Below are positions 5,687 through 7,605 of a DNA stretch of 7,605 nucleotides, piece by piece (position 1 is the first letter of the stretch; every line of letters begins with the position of its first letter). Both the position numbers and the translations under genes were made by a program. The notes beneath the pieces were generated by a model. That model was not told where the DNA came from and made no database searches. It worked only from the letters and a program-made list of their open reading frames with translations. This stretch comes from Paucimonas sp. (GTDB lineage Bacteria; Pseudomonadota; Gammaproteobacteria; Burkholderiales; Burkholderiaceae_D). The stretch lies in NCBI GenBank assembly GCA_029266815.1, contig JAQSWC010000079.1:1-7605 (forward strand), written 5' to 3'.

Positions 5687-6985
5687 TTACTTGAAGGGAT
5701 GACGCAACACCAATGTCTCTTCTCTGTCAGGTCCGGTAGACACCATGTCGATGGGCACGCCTACCAATTCCTCGATGCGCTTGACATAAGAACGCGCTGC
5801 TGCCGGCAATGCCTCCATCGACTGCGCGCCCACTGTTGATTCGGTCCAGCCGGGCATTTCTTCATACACCGGTTCGCATCGAGCTGCATCTTCGGCGCCT
5901 ACGGGGAAGATATCGACTGCCTTGCCGCCGATACGATAGCCGGTGCACAGCTTCAACGTCTCTAGGCCGTCAAGCACATCAAGCTTGGTCAGGCACATGC
6001 CCGATACGCCATTGATCTGTACTGAACGTTTCAGGAGCGCGGCGTCGAACCAGCCGCAGCGACGTGCGCGCCCTGTCACTGTACCGAACTCATGACCTAC
6101 CGTGGCCAAGTGTTTCCCTACTCCGCCATCCGTAGGCAGCTCTGAGGGGAAAGGTCCAGAACCGACACGGGTTGTATACGCCTTGGTGATGCCGAGAACA
6201 TAGTGAAGCATGCCCGGCCCGACGCCGGAACCGGCAGCCGCATTGCCCGCAACGCAATTACTCGATGTAACGAAAGGATAGGTGCCGTGGTCGATGTCGA
6301 GGAGGCTGCCCTGTGCGCCTTCAAACAGAAGGCTCTGCCCGTTCTTGTAGCTGGCATGCAAGAGGCTCGATACGTCCGCGACCATCGGCGAAATACGGGG
6401 CATGAGCGCCATCGCATCATCAAAGGTCTTTTGGTATTCGACAGCCGGCGCCTTCAGGTACTGTGTCAGCACGAAGTTGTGGTAATCGAGGTTTTCCCTG
6501 AGCTTCTCGGCAAAGCGCTTTTCATTGAGCAGGTCCGCCACGCGAACCGCACGTCGCGCCACCTTGTCTTCGTAGGCAGGGCCGATGCCCTTGCCAGTGG
6601 TGCCGATTTTCGCATCTCCCCGCGCCGTCTCGCGAGCCGCGTCAAGCGCCGTATGGTAAGGAAGAATCAATGGACAGGCCTCGGATACCTTGAGTCGGGA
6701 GACCACTTCGACTCCCGCCGCCTGAAGCTTGTCGATCTCGCGCAGAAGGTCCGGCACAGAGAGCACCACGCCGTTGCCGATATAGCAGGCAACGCCCGGC
6801 CTCATGATCCCGGAGGGAATCAACTGCAGCGCTGTTTTCTGACCGCCGATCACCAGCGTATGGCCTGCGTTATGTCCTCCCTGAAAACGCACCACGCCTT
6901 GCGCATGATCCGTCAACCAGTCAACAATCTTCCCTTTTCCCTCATCGCCCCACTGGGTGCCGATGACTACCACGTTCTTGGTCAT
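5687..6985 (-). CDS. purA: Adenylosuccinate synthetase
   Basis: PurA joins IMP and aspartate using GTP to form adenylosuccinate, the first committed step from IMP to AMP, in the cytoplasm. The product is 432 residues, the same as E. coli PurA. The N-terminal GTP/Mg site TQWGDEGKGK is intact with catalytic D14, and FQGGHNAGHT carries catalytic H42. The signature GTTGKGIGPAYEDKVARR, the SSNCVAGNAAAGSGVGP segment, TRVGSGPFPSEL, the IMP/aspartate-loop region VTGRARRCGWFD and KLDVLDGLETLKLC are all present, so the enzyme looks complete and active. Start: ATG at 6985, preceded by AGGTAG about 4 bases upstream on the minus strand, an acceptable ribosome binding site. It lies 70 bases downstream of hisZ in the same orientation with no clear terminator between, so the two are probably co-transcribed, and it ends at the hairpin terminator about 25 bases after its stop. 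Confidence 0.98.
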   Translation of the reverse strand: MTKNVVVIGTQWGDEGKGKIVDWLTDHAQGVVRFQGGHNAGHTLVIGGQKTALQLIPSGIMRPGVACYIGNGVVLSVPDLLREIDKLQAAGVEVVSRLKVSEACPLILPYHTALDAARETARGDAKIGTTGKGIGPAYEDKVARRAVRVADLLNEKRFAEKLRENLDYHNFVLTQYLKAPAVEYQKTFDDAMALMPRISPMVADVSSLLHASYKNGQSLLFEGAQGSLLDIDHGTYPFVTSSNCVAGNAAAGSGVGPGMLHYVLGITKAYTTRVGSGPFPSELPTDGGVGKHLATVGHEFGTVTGRARRCGWFDAALLKRSVQINGVSGMCLTKLDVLDGLETLKLCTGYRIGGKAVDIFPVGAEDAARCEPVYEEMPGWTESTVGAQSMEALPAAARSYVKRIEELVGVPIDMVSTGPDREETLVLRHPFK

Positions 6986-7055
6986 TTTCTACCTGCTTGA
7001 ATTGCGAAGCCTCTTCCTGGATCGGAATGCGATTCAGGGGCCAGCCACGATACTT

Positions 7056-7605
7056 TTACAAACTCTTCAATACCCACTCGCCGCCTTCGAACGCCAGAAG
7101 GCGATCGCAGACGAGGCCTTCATCATGGTGCTCTTGTCCTGGAAAATCCTGCACAACGATTTCGCCGGCATTGCGAAGCGCAACAATGATCTGCTGGAGC
7201 GCGGGATCGTTCGTCCACGGTGCGCGGACGGCGGACTGTGGTTCGATATCCGGCAACAGACGAGCCAGTTCTCGCAGATCCATCGAGAAGCCTGTTGCCG
7301 GACGGGCTCGGCCGAACGCTTCGCCAACATGGTCGTAGCGCCCCCCGCGAGCCACGGCGTTGGGCAAGCCGGGGACATAAAGCGCGAACATTGCACCGCT
7401 TTCGTATTCGTAACCTCGCAAATCCCCAAGATCGATGGTGACATCGGCACGCCCGGCCAACCGCGCGAGGTTCTCAAGTTCTTCCAGTGCGTTCAGGATA
7501 GCCGGCAAAGGCGGCAAAGCCGCACGGGCTCGTGCCAACGTGTCTATCGACCCATGCAACGCTGGCAGTGCCAGCAATGCACCACGGGTAACCGGCTGAT
7601 AGGCA
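7056..7605 (-). CDS. hisZ: ATP phosphoribosyltransferase regulatory subunit HisZ, N-terminus beyond window
   Basis: HisZ is a paralogue of histidyl-tRNA synthetase without aminoacylation activity. It assembles with the short HisG to form active, histidine-sensitive ATP phosphoribosyltransferase, the first enzyme of histidine synthesis. The last 182 residues are visible, ending in TAA at 7058-7056; the frame stays open to the right edge, so the N-terminal part is missing. The visible part has the degenerate HisRS-like motifs: IDLGDLRGYEYESGAMFALY (57-76), which corresponds to the histidine-binding segment of HisRS, and ARGGRYDHVGEAFGRARPATGFSMDLREL (85-113 region), which corresponds to motif 3. 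The anticodon-binding domain of true HisRS is absent; only about 65 residues follow motif 3. A TTG at 7577 in this frame is internal, not the start. The gene leads into purA, an arrangement I associate with Betaproteobacteria, where hflK-hflC often lies upstream. Confidence 0.93.
   Translation of the reverse strand, partial: AYQPVTRGALLALPALHGSIDTLARARAALPPLPAILNALEELENLARLAGRADVTIDLGDLRGYEYESGAMFALYVPGLPNAVARGGRYDHVGEAFGRARPATGFSMDLRELARLLPDIEPQSAVRAPWTNDPALQQIIVALRNAGEIVVQDFPGQEHHDEGLVCDRLLAFEGGEWVLKSL

Noticed and set aside
5421..5694. Small + strand open frames beginning inside the tRNA
   Set aside because: They start within the structured tRNA, lack a ribosome binding site, and do not resemble a known protein.
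6203..7000. A 265-codon open frame on the + strand opposite purA
   Set aside because: It is antisense to the intact PurA, shows no domain, and its composition is that of a complement shadow.

Overview
The window reads as ordinary chromosomal housekeeping DNA from a betaproteobacterium of the order Burkholderiales. The protein sequences and moderate GC suggest an Oxalobacteraceae-like lineage (Herminiimonas/Janthinobacterium/Collimonas type), but that placement is inference from gene order and protein style only. It is almost fully coding: seven protein genes (two cut by the window edges) and one tRNA. I see no mobile element, CRISPR array, phage gene or defence system.

Layout. On the + strand from the left edge: ppiB (cytoplasmic cyclophilin, 5' end missing) and lpxH (lipid A precursor pyrophosphatase). 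lpxH converges with a minus-strand block that reads, in transcription order, rnr (RNase R), rlmB (23S rRNA 2'-O-ribose methyltransferase) and cysE (serine O-acetyltransferase). rnr and rlmB are separated by only 3 bases. An AT-richer intergenic region of about 160 bases follows, carrying a strong sigma70-like promoter that fires rightward into a tRNA-Leu(CAG) gene. After a 187-base gap containing a minus-strand terminator comes another minus-strand pair: hisZ (5' end beyond the right edge), then purA (adenylosuccinate synthetase).

Functions. The rnr-rlmB pair combines structured-RNA decay and quality control with 23S rRNA modification. cysE opens cysteine synthesis and lpxH acts in lipid A synthesis. 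hisZ and purA link histidine and purine metabolism: HisZ is the regulatory partner of the short HisG, which uses ATP and PRPP, while PurA commits IMP to AMP. A hisZ gene implies that the genome encodes a short HisG.

The points worth a second look are modest: a TTG start for rnr; a five-codon mini-ORF whose stop overlaps the lpxH start as ATGA; a CysE with a long C-terminal tail and no terminal isoleucine; a basic tail and an enlarged linker in RNase R; and a convergent lpxH/cysE junction of 9 bases with no terminator. I found no convincing previously undescribed system here.
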